From Ischnura elegans (Eukaryota; Arthropoda; Insecta; Odonata; Coenagrionidae), in NCBI RefSeq assembly GCF_921293095.1, contig NC_060258.1:2046001-2110000 (forward strand): DNA of 64,000 nucleotides, given 5' to 3'. Every line of letters begins with the position of its first letter. The first letter of the stretch is position 1. Under the pieces are notes generated by a model. That model was not told the DNA's origin, did not search any database, and saw only the letters and a program-made list of their open reading frames with translations. Below, piece by piece: positions 33,630 through 45,774 of this stretch. The position numbers and the translations under genes were made by a program.

Positions 33630-36600
33630 ATGGCGAGCGATCAGGGGACAAATGTGTTAACCGTGGCTTCCAACCACTTGCCTCCAATAGACAAACTTGA
33701 AGGAGAGAAAAATTGGGAAAATTGGAAATATTTAATGGAGCTTTACTTGGGATTGGACGATCCTTACGAGTGCGTGTTGAAGCAGCCACCCGAATCAGTC
33801 CGAAATAATCCCTCATCTCCTGAAATGAAGAAAGACAATAGAGCCCGCTCGAAAATCTCTCTCATGGTGCAACCTCATCTCATAATTCACGTGAGGTCGG
33901 CCAAAACCGCCTACGAAGCATGGAATAACCTGTGTGACGTGTTTGAAGACAGAGGGGCATTCAGGCGCATTTGTCTGTTTGATGAATTGTTGGACACTAA
34001 ACACGACAATTTTAGTTCACTCTTAGATTATGCTATGGCCATGAAGAATATCATCTATAAAATTGCCGAAACCGGGAAACCTGTTGATGATGAGTTTGCG
34101 GCCTTCGTAATGTTAAAAAATTTGAGGCCTGACTACAAATGGCTTCGTCAGCTTACAGAAAAGAGTGTTAAGAAAGAAGAGGACTTGACGCCAATAGCGG
34201 TTTGCAATGAGCTTGTGCGAGAAGGACAGAAGGAAGCGGCGGAGACAGGGGGTGCAACCAATCAGGCGCTCCTAGCCGGCACAAGTAGGAACCAGCGTCG
34301 CGGTTCGTCATCCAGAGTAAAGTTCAGTGGAAGAGGTGAAGTAGCATGCGGAAGTGCAATGGCAACTTCACCAGGAGCGGTCCAGCAGGCGACAAAACGG
34401 CACCAGAACCAGTATCATCGTGGCAGCCAACATGGTGTGACCTGCTATTGTTGTAAGAGACCTGGCCACATAGCTGCCAGGTGCTGGTTTAAAGGAGAAG
34501 GTAAGAGAGGATGCAGAAATGATGGTGGTGGAGAAGAGGGTTCAGGCACATCACCCTGGAGCCTTATAGCTGCTATGAGTGCTGTGAGTAACAAAAATTG
34601 CTGGTACATTGACTCGGGTGCTTCAACGCATATGAGTGGCAATAAAAGTTGGTTCAATTGGTATATTGAAACAGATAGTAAAGCTGTGAGTTGCGCTGGC
34701 AATGAAACACTGAAAACAGCTGGTATTGGTAGTATTAGTGTTAAGGGTATCAACGGCTTAAGTGCCATTAAAGATGTTGTTTATATCCCAAAACTTTCAA
34801 CTAACTTACTGTCTGTTAGTGCAATGGTTAAGAATGGCCTGATTCCTGTTTTCTCTCCAGATGGTTGTAGTGTATATAATAAACATGATGTCTATATCAA
34901 GGGTGTCCCCCTGCTTAAAGTCCCTGAATCGGGTGGAACTTACAAAATAGATTTCGATGTAAATCCAGTAGCCATGCTAGTAGAAGATGCAAAAAATTGT
35001 GATTTTAATCTGTGGCATCAAAGGTTAGCTCATTTAAGTAGGAGTAACATGATCCGCATGTCAAAGGGTCTAGTAAATGGTCTTGTCCTGAATCCAGAGT
35101 GCATAGACATTGAATGTGATAGCTGCATAAGGGCCAAACAAATAAGAGCTCCATTTCTAAGGGGAAGGGCTGAAAGAGCAAAAATCACTTTAGACCTTAT
35201 ACACTCAGATGTTTGTGGCCCACTAGACTAAACATCCTTTGGAGGGCATCGATATTTTGCAACCTTCATTGACGATAAGACACGATTCACATTTGTAGCC
35301 TTACTTAAAACGAAAGGTGAGGTATTTGAAAAATTTAAGTTGCATAAAAAACTGGTGGAGAAGCAAACAGGAAAAGCTATCAAATGTTTAAGGTCTGATA
35401 ATGGAGGGGAATACTTTTCCAAAGTGTTATCTGAGTTTCTAAACAATGAAGGCATCCAACGGCAGTCTACTATCCCTGGAACACCTTAGCAGAATGGAGT
35501 AGCGGAGAGGGCTAACAGAACAATTTTAGAAAAGAGTAGGGCTATGCTAAAACAAGCTGGTCTTGATAACAGGTACTGGGGGGAAGCAGTTAATACTGCA
35601 GTTTATCTTAAAAATCTGTCTCCTACAGTGGCATTAAAAGGAAAGGTTCCATTTGAAGCATGGACAGGAAGGAAAGTCAATGTTGGTCATCTTAAAGTTT
35701 TTGGATGCAGTGCTTATGTTCATATTCCAAAAGAAAAAAGTAAGAAACTTGGTGATAGAAGTAGAGAGTGTATATTTGTGGGGTACGATAGTGAAAAGAA
35801 AGGGTACCGTTTAATTGATCCCAAAAATCCTTATCAAATAGTGTTGGAAAGAAGGGTATTGTTTCACTAAAAAAGATTTCCAATGAAAAATCTACTAGGT
35901 GATAATGAGGGTGTTGTTGGGTCTCCTGATACCTCGGAGATATTAATTCATGTCCCAACTAAGCCTAAAGAGATAGATATAGAAATCCAGAGAGACCCTG
36001 AAGATGACAATTCGGGGGGATCACAGACCTCTAATGACAATACTGAAAATTCTGTGGAATTAAGAGAACGTAGATATCCATTAAGAGACAGAAAACCCTG
36101 TGATTACTCTGACTATTTGGTGTACAAAGCTGAACTGGAGAGCATGAATGATGAACCCGAAAAGCGAGAACAAGCGTTAGCTAAATGGGATAAAGCTCAC
36201 TGGAAAAATGCAATGGATTAGGAAATGTCGTCCTTAAGAAAGAATAAGGTATTTACTTTAGTTCCTAGACCTACAAATGTGAATGTTGTACAAAATAGGT
36301 GGGTATTCAAATTAAAAACTGGTCCTGATGGTACAATTGATAGATATAAGGCTCGTTTGGTGGCAAAAGGATATACTCAGATGCAGGGCTTAGATTATAT
36401 CGACACATTCTCTCCTGTTGTTAGAGCTGAAAGCTTAAGGTTAATTCTGTCTTTAGCTGTAAACATGAATTTATTTATAAAACATATTGATGTATGTACG
36501 GCTTTTCTAAATGCTGAATTAGAAGAAAAAGTGTACATGGAACAGCCAGAGGGTTATGTTGATCTTGACAATCAGGAAAAGGTATGTTTATTAAAAAAGG

Positions 36601-37679
36601 CTATCTATGGATTGAAACAGTCATCTAGATGTTGGAATGCCAAGTTACATGAGATATTAATGTGTTTAAACTATGTCAGATCAAAGGGTGACCCTTGAGT
36701 TTATATGAAGCATAAGACTCATCATGTATTAACTATTATTGCTGTGCATGTGGATGATGTATTTATTATTTCTAATGATCAGGATGAAGTGAAAACTGTA
36801 AAATTGACATTTCAAAAGAATTTTGATTGCAGAGATTTGGGAAAACTTTCAAATTTTCTAGGTATTGAAGTGGAATATTGTGAAGATGGGAAAGTCAAGC
36901 TTTCTCAAAGATCTTATTTAAATAAGATCCTAGAAGGGTTTAATATGAAGGACTGTAATCCTGTTAGAACACCAATGGAAAAGGGCATTTGTCTGGAAAG
37001 AAATGCTGGTCCTAAACCAAATGTACCCTATCAATCTCTAATAGGTTCGTTAATGTACTTAAGTGTATGGACTAGGCCAGATATTGTGCAAGCAGTAAAT
37101 TACCTAAGTCAATTTAATGCTTATTATGGGGCTCAACATTGGAATTGTGCTAAAAGACTACTTCGATACTTGCAAGGAACCAAAGAATTGGGTTTAATAT
37201 TTAAAAAGGGTAACAATGAATTGTGTGGTTACAGTGATGCAGATTGGGGAAGTGACACTGTTGATAGAAAATCCTACTCAGGGTACTTCTTTGCATTTTC
37301 TGGTGGACCAATTTCTTGGCAGTGCAAAAAGCAGTCTGTGGTAGCACAATCAACAACAGAAGCTGAATACATTGCACTCAGTCAGGCCTCCAATGAGGCC
37401 ATATACCTGCAAAACTTGTTAAAAGAACTTGTTAAAAAGGATTTTGTTGTGACTATGTTTTGTGATAATAAGTCAGCTGTATTTTTGTCTATGAATGCTG
37501 CCTACAAAAGGAGGACAAAACAAATAGATTTGAGTTATCATGTTGTGAGAGACTTGGTGGAAAGAAAAAGGGTGTTAATAGAGCATGTTCCAGGTGAGAA
37601 GATGATTGCGGACATTTTCACCAAGCCACTTGTGGGATCACGCTTTAAGTCTTTGGTAGAATTATTGGGAATGCAATAA
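33630..37679 (+). pseudogene. copia gag-pol, one frame with five in-frame stops
   Basis: Start ATG at 33630. In order: Gag (WENWKYLMELYLG...; 33630-34430), zinc knuckle CYCCKRPGHIAARC (34441-34482), protease WYIDSGASTHMSG (about 34600), GAG pre-integrase FNLWHQRLAHLSR (about 35005), integrase (35150-35870), reverse transcriptase (36225-36800; catalytic box HVDD) and RNase H with YSDADW and TTEAEY (about 37230-37370). Stops lie at 35229-35231, 35487-35489, 35868-35870, 36219-36221 and 36696-36698, all in one frame with no frameshift. Two are in or near the integrase core and one just before the RT active site. The copy cannot make its own Pol unless the stops are suppressed. Confidence 0.95.
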
Positions 37680-37689
37680 CTGCTGAATT

Positions 37690-37699
37690 AAAGGGGGTG
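37690..37699 (+). promoter_or_regulatory. Polypurine tract of the copia element
   Basis: AAAGGGGGTG immediately precedes the 3' LTR, the expected position for the plus-strand primer. Confidence 0.85.
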
Positions 37700-37853
37700 T
37701 GTTAAGATTAAGAACATTTTTGTTAATTACGCAGTTCTTTTGTTTTGTATTTTTGATGTTCGTCTGACTCAGAAATAAAAGTCAGTCTTTCTTCTGCTCG
37801 CAACATGAACAGACCTGTTTCATTTCCCTGTGCCCTCTTTAACTTTTTTATCA
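37700..37853 (+). repeat. 3' LTR of the copia element, 154 bp
   Basis: Identical by eye to the 5' LTR except for an extra TT (CCTCTTTAAC against CCTCTAAC). Ends TTTATCA, then the target duplication ACAAT. Confidence 0.95.
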
Positions 37854-38071
37854 ACAATAACATATGCAAGTTGATGTGCGAATGCATGAAAGATGAATGC
37901 AAGGACCAAATCACACTGGTTCTATTTTCTATTCATGCATTCACGCAAGTTGGGTGTGTTACACAATGCATTCTTGTGTACATTTCTGGATTTATTTATT
38001 TAGACAATAATTAGCACAGGTGAATTCATGGAGTAAACAGACCTTTAACCATGAATCCTAATGCATCAACC

Positions 38072-38191
38072 CCCCTATGAAAAAATTGTATAAACCTGTT
38101 TCAAAATTTTATACAATCTTATACATTGCCATGGCAATTGTATAAATTGTATAAAATTTTGAAACAGGTTTATACAATTTTTTCATTGGGG
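38072..38191. repeat. Near-perfect 120-bp palindrome centred on CCATGG
   Basis: TGAAAAAATTGTATAAACCT, then GTTTCAAAATTTTATACAAT, on the left mirrors the right arm to TTTTTTCA. The centre is 38131.5, with only a few mismatches and no loop. Outer CCCC/GGGG pairs extend it. Probably a small inverted-repeat element; it can form a cruciform or a long RNA hairpin. Confidence 0.9.
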
Positions 38192-39496
38192 CCCCTACCG
38201 ATTTAAAAAGCAATACAGTGTTTAATACCACCAGCCACAATTATGACGATTCTTACCTGCAACAAACATCTCAATACATAAAAAATAGTATTTCACAACA
38301 AAAAAACATCTCTTAATATTAGGATACCTATAGAAATGTACCCATTTTTACAGAGTAATTACTAAAAACCAAACTCTCAATAAATAAAAACAACACTCTC
38401 AATAAATAAAGAACACACTTTTATGTGCATGATTTTCATAGCACCAAAATCATGTACACAAAATATTATTATCGAAGAATTGTTTGAAATAACGGTTTAT
38501 ATAAACAAAGTAATAAAACATTTGATAAACAACTGGCAAAGATAATTTTAGTAAATAATATTGTTATCAAATCAATCGGATATGTTACAAATATAAAAAA
38601 TGCAAACACTTAGTATTGTAACATTGCAACGAACAAGCACATGAAATAGCCAGGTATGTACAATAAATTTTCTTAACCTGTTCTAAACATTTTAGATCGA
38701 TTTGTTGAAATATTTCATTGGTTATATCTTCGTGCATTTCAACTTCAAAATGGCAAATAAACTTCTTTAAGTCCGCAAGTACGGTTCTATTAATTATCTA
38801 AACTGTAAGTGCTGGAATTTAAAACCGAACAGGAGGTAAAAAGCAAAAGAAATACATCGAAAACATATTCCACAAAAATTTTCATGTTCATTGATTTCTT
38901 TTTTGAGTTGGTCATTCATGAATTCAAATGATTCACTTTTACGGCTATTATTCAATTGTAAACACTTAGTTATACCAAAATAAAAAAACGACTTCACTCT
39001 TCACCATTGAGTAACCAGATGCGACTTAACTAATGCCTCGTCAGGATTAACTAATTCGGAAACACAATGTGGGACATTGGACTCTTTTCACAGTTCAGTC
39101 GATCATGCACAAGGGCCTTTAGTACCATCTTATGTTGTTCATTAACAAATTTAATACCCCATTAACTTTTGATGCCTAATCAAAGCGATTTTTAACAAAC
39201 GTTGCACGTACCAGTTTGCTACAGTCATAAAGCATTATACTTACCCCGTCGTAGCAAGTGATTCATGAAATACACAATTGAGTTACTTTTTAAAGTTACT
39301 GTTATAACCAGTTCAACCAACAAATGCAAACATCTTGCTACATTTTTCATTCTCGTTGATATAAAATTAAAACTACTAATACCGGCCTACACGGTGTATA
39401 CTCACGAACAAGTTAATATCTGTTTGCGAGAATGATTCAACATCATGTGGAAGTTACACGAGGCATCCAATGAAAAAAAAAATTAGAAGCACTCAC
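38192..39496. other. Intron after ZAD exon 2, no exon seen
   Basis: AT-rich, with a duplicated ACTCTCAATAAATAAA at 38371 and 38395; no splice-bounded frame or transposon end recognised. Confidence 0.5.
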
Positions 39497-39634
39497 CCTG
39501 AAGTAATTTCTGGACGAAAATTTTCTCAGTTCTGCGTCCGATTCATGACAAATATTCCTGAAATCGTAGAATTCAATGATCTTTTTCAAGCACAGTGGAC
39601 ATAAAGTGGCAGGCAGGCCATCTCCCACAGCAAC
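39497..39634 (-). CDS. ZAD exon 2 of the minus-strand gene
   Basis: Acceptor CCTTTCTTAG at 39635, then 46 codons in phase 0 and donor GTGAGT at 39496. It supplies the second half of the ZAD: VAVGDGLPATLCPLCLKKI, with the second C-x2-C zinc pair, then EFYDFRNICHESDAELRKF. This matches the family pattern DGLP..IC..C...L...Y.FR..C..SD..L. ZADs are homodimerisation modules at the N-terminus of many insect C2H2 proteins. Gene context, with fingers far downstream on the same strand, agrees. Confidence 0.93.
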
Positions 39635-39752
39635 CTAAGAAAGGAATGAAAACATATGCAAGAGATTTCAGACGTACCAAGGAAAATATGTACTCATAGA
39701 ACGGAATAAAACAAGAGGTAAGGAAATCGATAACATGTAACCCGCCACTTAC

Positions 39753-39920
39753 TTTTAAGTGGACTAAATCATATAAGGCATCCCCTACAGTTATCTGGCT
39801 TGCTACAATTGAAGTGAATATGTTATAATAATAATCATTTTTCTTCATGCAAAGTCTGCATGGGGTGCCCTCAGAATTCCTGTCTAAAGAATCCGAGTAA
39901 TTCCCGAAGGTAGCACTCAT
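39753..39920 (-). CDS. ZAD exon 1 with the start codon, minus-strand gene
   Basis: ATG at 39920 begins MSATFGNYSDSLDRNSEG, followed by the first zinc pair CRLC and the ZAD helix FTSIVASQITVGDALYDLVH. It ends in phase 0 at the GTAAGT donor (39752). With exon 2 it makes a complete ZAD of about 75 residues with both C-x2-C pairs. The start is chosen because the plus-strand paralogue begins at an equivalent ATG (41000) and because the first Cys of a ZAD usually lies within about 20-30 residues of the N-terminus. The 5' UTR is not resolved. Confidence 0.92.
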
Positions 39921-40999
39921 GTTTTCACAGCAATAACTAATTCAGTCTCTAAAACAGTTCACTCCTCAAGCTAAGCATCCACACAGCACTCAGTGATTAC
40001 TAAATTCCTAATAAATTACGATCATTTCCATGAAGTACACCAATGCAAAAACATTATACTTATTTAGAAAAAGGGCGTGTTAGGCTCACATTTAAATGTG
40101 ACCTCAAAAAGAAATCACATCGCAGCAGAGTAATCAGCAAATACTTCAACAAATTCTATGTTTATTGACGTTCTACAATATAACAGACCAGGGTAGAAAG
40201 TTTTAGTTCAGATACCAGACTTTAGTTGCGTTTCTGACCACTAGAGGATAACGTACGGAATAGGCCTACAATCGATAAATGAGGAATTTGCAACGATGAG
40301 TGATATATAATTGAGCTTAATTGCATTATTTTAAACATGAATATTTAAAAAACTCTTTAAATTCAGCGTTCAAGATATTTTGTAACCTTTTTCATATTTA
40401 AAGACCGTATATGAACTGTGACCGTGTGGAAGCTGAAGTCGGCCTTAAATTCAGTTTCTGGCCTAAGCATAGAATAATAATTAAACATAAGATATAATAC
40501 TAACAAAAATTGAAAGAAAATTGACGAATATAAATTAAATTTCCCTTTTTTTTCAAATGGAAAGAAATTTGTCTTGAAACGCGGATGTTTGGCCTGTTCT
40601 ATAGGTGTGCTGTTTGCGGAAAAAATGAGAACTAGATATCATCGATTCTAATCTGAGGTTTGATGGCATGTTCTTTTATTAACAAATAACAAGTAAACTT
40701 TGCGGATCGATCTTTGTCGTGCATGTTGTGTTCGTAAGATTTGCAATCATGTCATAAATTGTTGAAAATATTCTCAGCCCTTGCTATTGAGTCGTGAAAT
40801 GTCTCTCAGGCGATTGTTGTTCGTTGTTGGCGTCGTTGGTCCTTTCGTTGAGCATAATAATCATAAGTATTTTCATTTTCAAACATCAACGTACTGAATG
40901 TAGTTTCTTTGTGTGATTTTGAGATCTTTGTCTGTGAGTAGATAATGTCTTTGACGATATACCTGATTTAAACAGAGAATTTGATTTTGAAGGGAAAAC
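39921..40999. promoter_or_regulatory. 1.08-kb divergent intergenic region between paired start codons
   Basis: This separates the two head-to-head genes and should contain both promoters and 5' UTRs. I see no unambiguous TATA box or inverted symmetry by eye, and the sequence is AT-rich. A G/T-rich stretch lies at 40780-40860. Confidence 0.45.
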
Positions 41000-41152
41000 A
41001 TGAGTCGCACCAGCGGGATTTTCACGGAATCTTCAGGAAGGATTTGCTGACTTAGTAGGAAAAATCATGATAATTATTACAACATATTCACTTCGGATGT
41101 AGCATGCAAAATAACTGTGAAGGATGCCCTACATGATTTAGTCGGCTTACAT
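41000..41152 (+). pseudogene. Broken ZAD exon 1 of the plus-strand paralogue
   Basis: ATG at 41000 and GTGAGT donor at 41153 match the minus-strand exon 1 in layout. NYYNIFTSDVACKITVKDAL, then HDLVGLH, aligns with its ZAD helix. However, the first zinc pair is destroyed: the Arg codon of CRLC is TGA (41048-41050) and the second Cys codon is AGT. In the plain reading the protein would stop after 16 codons. Either the gene is a pseudogene or it starts elsewhere without this half of the ZAD. Confidence 0.82.
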
Positions 41153-41558
41153 GTGAGTGGCACATTAAATGCTATCGATTTTCTTTAAAATGGTGCTTCC
41201 TTCATCTTGTTTTATCCAAGATAATTACGAGATCTGTTGATGCATAATGATGCATGTGCCTTTGTGACCAAAATCACTTTTTTAAATTCACAAAAAATGC
41301 TTAGTTTATTTTCTGTTTTTGAGTTCATTTGTTGTTTGTTTTTTATTTGTGAGCATGTTTGCTTTTATTTTTATTTCTTTTATTTCTTTGTTTGAGACGA
41401 TGCTATGGTGATAAAAGATATATAATAAATTGTCAGTGAGAGAGCCATCTTGAAGTGGGCGTAATAAAAGTGTATTGAGAATAAAACAGAGTGTCTAGTG
41501 ATATTTACATGAATTTAATCGCTGTGATACGTTAATAATTTGTTTATTAATATCTCAG

Positions 41559-41693
41559 ATTGCTGTGGGAGATGGCCTGCCCACTACCAGACCAGTGTGC
41601 TTGAAGAAACTTACGGAATGCAGTGTTTTGAAAAAGATTTTATCATCATCAGACGCGGTTCTGACCGAAAGTTTGCCGAGTAGTTGCTGCAGG
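41559..41693 (+). CDS. Degenerate ZAD exon 2 of the plus-strand paralogue
   Basis: Acceptor AATATCTCAG at 41558, 45 codons in phase 0, donor GTGAGT at 41694. It begins IAVGDGLPTTRPVCLKKL, close to VAVGDGLPATLCPLCLKKI, but one codon shorter, and the first Cys of the second pair is gone (RPVC). The later conserved FR..CH is also lost. The frame is open, but the ZAD cannot bind zinc normally. It is best viewed as an exon under relaxed constraint. Confidence 0.75.
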
Positions 41694-44017
41694 GTGAGTA
41701 CTTTCCCTTTTTTCTTATTTGATGACTGACGTGGTGTAAGTATGGCAGAGTTAAAGGTGACACTCTTCGGTTTTTGTCGACAACAGTAGGAATCTTGAAA
41801 GAAAAATTTTGCGGACTGGAATATTTGTTGTATAAAGTTGTGAGGATTAACTCTATATTTTAATCGATTAAATTCTTGGTGATACAATTGGAGAAATATA
41901 ATGTTGTAGTACTACCGGTGGCCATTAATTGGAACACTAACTATAAAGGCGCTTCCATTAACGGTCAAAAGATAATTTAGCATACCTTTTGGTAATCTAA
42001 AATAATAGGGCACATGAAAGGTCCTCGTCCATGGTCTACGGAAAAAATGTAAAAAGTCCAAATTCCCATAAACGGTTTTTCCTTACCTCTGGCAGAATGC
42101 TATTCATGTTGCAGTTGGTTTTTCAGTGCCAAAGACTGAAAACATTTCATCTTCTGGTAAAACTTAGTGTTTAATAGACAATGATATTCAGGAAAGTATG
42201 GGATTCGAATTCACCTTTTATCAACTTAGCAAGGCAATGCACACACATGACTCTTCCATGCTCTATTTTTTTTTAAGAACAAAGAAACCTCTGACCATAT
42301 GCTGCTAAATAATGAAATGTGAGAGACCTTGAAAATAGGTTGTTGATCGGTTGTCAATTTTAGTTCCAAGTGAATGTAAACATATTATATTTCTTTTTTC
42401 TGTGCAAGAAAATTTTAGAGGGTAATGCATAATTGTTACATGATTGGTTTTGCAAGTTTTAAGGATATGAATATCAGGGTTGTTAAAAAAATATTTTCAT
42501 GAAATAATTTTGTAAGAGAAGATGACTGAGGTTTCTTTTTTCTTAAATAATGTTCTTGCTGTCTACATGGTACTTACCTGTACTAGTTAATGTCTTCATA
42601 AAGGAATGCATAAATGGACACGAAAATGCACAGTTTGACCACCCAAGTCGTATAAATGCATGAAGAAAAAATAGAACCTGTTCTAATATGGTTCATGTGT
42701 ACTTGTTCCATTCTGGTGTACTATAATCGCCCACACATTATCTTGTTCAAGTGTATGCATGGTGTGCACAGGCCAGAAAAGAACGGTGGTTATATTTTTG
42801 CTCATGATTGCTGTGTTATTGTTTTTTTTCAGTTATAAGGGTTATTTGAAAAAAATCATGATAAATAAAATATTTTTAGCATAGAAGATTATTTTGTGTG
42901 TCGTTTTTGCAACTGTAATAAGTAGGTTATTAACAGTATTACTCCCACTCATCTCTATGGTTTGGTTGAAGAATAGTGGAAACCATACCTTTGGTCATGA
43001 AAATTCTAAAATTTTCTATCCTGGATATAGTGTATCACAACTGTTTAAAAAAATGGTTGTTTACATGCAGGCATACTAAAATTGTAATGATAGAACTCAC
43101 AATGCTTGTTTAAGTAAAATCTATGGTAACCTGGATAGTCGAAGTTGATGCAAATATAATAAACGTGATTATGATGTCACAAATTAGCAACTTGCATACA
43201 AATGGAACAAGTACATGAAGGTCTGTCAGATATATTTTGTTAATTTGTTTATAGAATTTTAATTTCATTTTTTAGAATTCAATGTTGGACATTTTTTACT
43301 ACGTAAAATAAGTTTTTAGTGCTTGACCTTGTTTTAATTTTTTTATGCTCTAATCAATTCACATGCATAATAGAAAGTGGAAAATAAATTTCTGTAAGCC
43401 AGCAAGTATGTTTTTCATAATGATGTAAGCCCCAGAGATAATCTTTAAACATAAAGAAGACATCAAGAATGAAAGAAGTATATCAAAAGCATATGCTATG
43501 TCAATGGTTTCTATGGTAAGACTTGGGCTTAAATAAAATATATTAAGTGATATTGATAGTTTATAACTCTTTACTCAGAAATTCCTGATTTTCTAATTGA
43601 GTGCAGGAATAAAAAATGTTTCTTTTCATTCACTTAAATGTGAAAATGACAACCTTCATCAACATTGTTGTTAAGAATATAATTACAATTAAATTAAGGG
43701 AATAAAACCACATCTTCATGACGTCTAATACTCTAATCCATATGCATAATATATTTTTCTGTGAAAGGGCCCACTTTAAGGCCTTTGAGGGCTCAAAGTT
43801 CGTTGCATTGCCTGAATTAGAATCAAGTTTACCTAGTTTCTTCCTGCCAAATTTAGTTTCATTTGGTTCGGTAGTTTTCAAGCCATTTAGCAACAGATGG
43901 ACAATACTCAGTATTTAGTTGACTGTGTATAAAGAATATTTAGAAATTTCCTGTTTCATCAAGATTAGGAGCATCTCTTCCTTTTTTACTTTGATGGAGG
44001 TCAGTTGCTTATCACAG
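41694..44017 (+). other. Intron of the plus-strand gene, no exon seen
   Basis: AT-rich, no recognised element. The frames at 42656-43079 lack splice context. Confidence 0.5.
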
Positions 44018-44224
44018 GTACTTTCTCTGAAAGGAAATGAGGCGGCTGGTGACGAGTGGGATTTTTCTTCAGATACGAAGGGCTGCATGGGGGCTGTGAA
44101 GTGCCTTCATTCGCATCTGCATTCGAAATGCGGTTGGAGGCACTTCACAGCTCACATACTTTGTCCTTACAACTGTGTCACGCATTCTGTACCAGACTGT
44201 AATCTACTGAGAGCCAATGTATTG
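44018..44224 (+). CDS. Diverged extra copy of linker exon A (plus-strand gene)
   Basis: The 5' intron end (AGTTGCTTATC...TACTTTCTCTG) and the exon align with exon A at 47278. GGTGA[CT]GA..., the run to GGGCTGC, GGCACTTCACAGCTC and GTACCAGACTG are shared. With the acceptor ATCACAG at 44017 the exon is 69 codons in phase 0, ending ANVL before a GTTAGT donor. The original acceptor position reads CTGAAAG and seems lost. The conserved TTEIYIP motif is gone, and an imperfect palindrome (GTGAAGTGCC...GGCACTTCAC, 44098-44149) sits in the middle. It may be a dying exon. Confidence 0.5.
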
Positions 44225-45774
44225 GTTAGTTTCCTTCTCATCTATTGTGAAACTTGAGATAAAAAACCTCCAGATGCACTAAGTTCTTGGTGAAAGAAAG
44301 GAAGTGGGTTCGCCTAGTGGAAATATTTCTGCGGGAAGTCACTGTCAATTGTGCGAACTTCAGGGGTATGAGTTGTATGATATAGGGCAAAAAGCGTAAC
44401 CGTAATCATTTTAATGTAAGTCACTCTTAGTTTTAAATCACTAAAACACTGCTTACCTCCTAGGAGAAATGTCTTGTATCTAATGTAGTAGGCCAATGGT
44501 AAACAATCTCAATTCTATTTTGGAGGCAATAGTATTTGGTAAAACATGGCTGGAATCAAAGATTGCTCTGTAAATGTTCCAGCAATTTTCATGCTTTACA
44601 TCAGCTAAAGCACTAACTCTAAACCTACTGTCACCTCTTAATTAGAATGGGAAAAGTGAAGGTGAACACAATCCAATGTATTAATGAAGTAAATAGTTCT
44701 ACTAAAGATAATAATTACCTGGATTTTGTTATCACTGTGCATTAGCAACTTTGCTCTAAAATCTAAAATAGCCCCAGAAAAGTCATCTCGTGGTGCACAG
44801 GATATAAATTATATTGTTATGCATTAAAAACACCTCACTCAGCATGAAATGTGCTAGCATGACACTCCATAGGAACATGTTTATAGTTAAGTGAGGGGTA
44901 CATGAAATAGAATCAAAAAGATTATGGGAAGAATTTTTTTCATTTGCATGGTCTGATTTACTCACGAGAAGGCAAAAAATTAAAATGAGAGTATGGACTT
45001 AGTTGTAAATGTATCATTTTTTGCTATGACATTTGAAGACTAATTCATGATAGAGTTTTTGAAATTCCTTTCATCCACAGCTCCAATCCACACTCAGATA
45101 TTTGGGAGATTACTTTACTCGGTTGCAAATACTTTGGGTACTGTTTGTTAGAAAACTTGTATGTTTACTCAGTGTGGCCCGATGGTGTGCCGTCTATGGC
45201 GTGAATGCATCTAGTGCTACATAGAGGCAGCTTTCAGACGAAACAACTTTTCACGGGCCAATATTCACAGAATGATATGGTCAGTGGTACGAAATGGTGA
45301 CAAGCTCAGTTCCAGTTTAGATTGACCAAATGCTTAAGTCTGCTCCTGAATCATTGAAATTAATCCAAATGATTTAGCCTTAATTTTTCAGCATTCTTTC
45401 TGTAGCAGGCATTGGGGTTTATTTTTGGTCTCTCTGTTTATGCCTCAGCATGCCTCATGTTAAAGGAGATTACATGGGTGATGGTGTGATCAGCAACAGC
45501 ACTAGTTTTTTTTATGAACTGTTTTTCCATTACTATGTTGGGCAGTGTCTTTTACTGTTGTGAATTTATTTAATCTAAATGTGTATAATAACATTTATTT
45601 TTTCAGGGTTTGTTGGCGTACTGCTATTAAAATACAAGCCATGGGCATTTAATGATACCCTTACTGGGAAGTGATGCACAGCTGTTGATGTTCATATTTT
45701 ACATTGCAACTAGTGGAAGATTGATCTGACATTATCCCAAATTTTATGCAAATTATTTGTTGACTAAAAAGCAG

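Larger units (their letters stand above)
33422..37858 (+). mobile_element. Complete-length Ty1/copia retrotransposon with 5-bp target duplications
   Basis: LTRs at 33427-33578 and 37700-37853 are bordered by ACAAT on both sides (33422-33426, 37854-37858). Primer site, gag-pol frame and polypurine tract are in order. LTRs differ by a single 2-base indel by eye, pointing to recent insertion, yet gag-pol has five in-frame stops. It lies in the ZAD-to-A intron of the minus-strand gene, in the opposite orientation, which minimises interference by its own polyadenylation signal. Confidence 0.96.

Noticed and set aside
37805-38014. 69-codon frame starting inside the 3' LTR
   Set aside because: Starts in LTR sequence and runs into intron; no evidence of translation.
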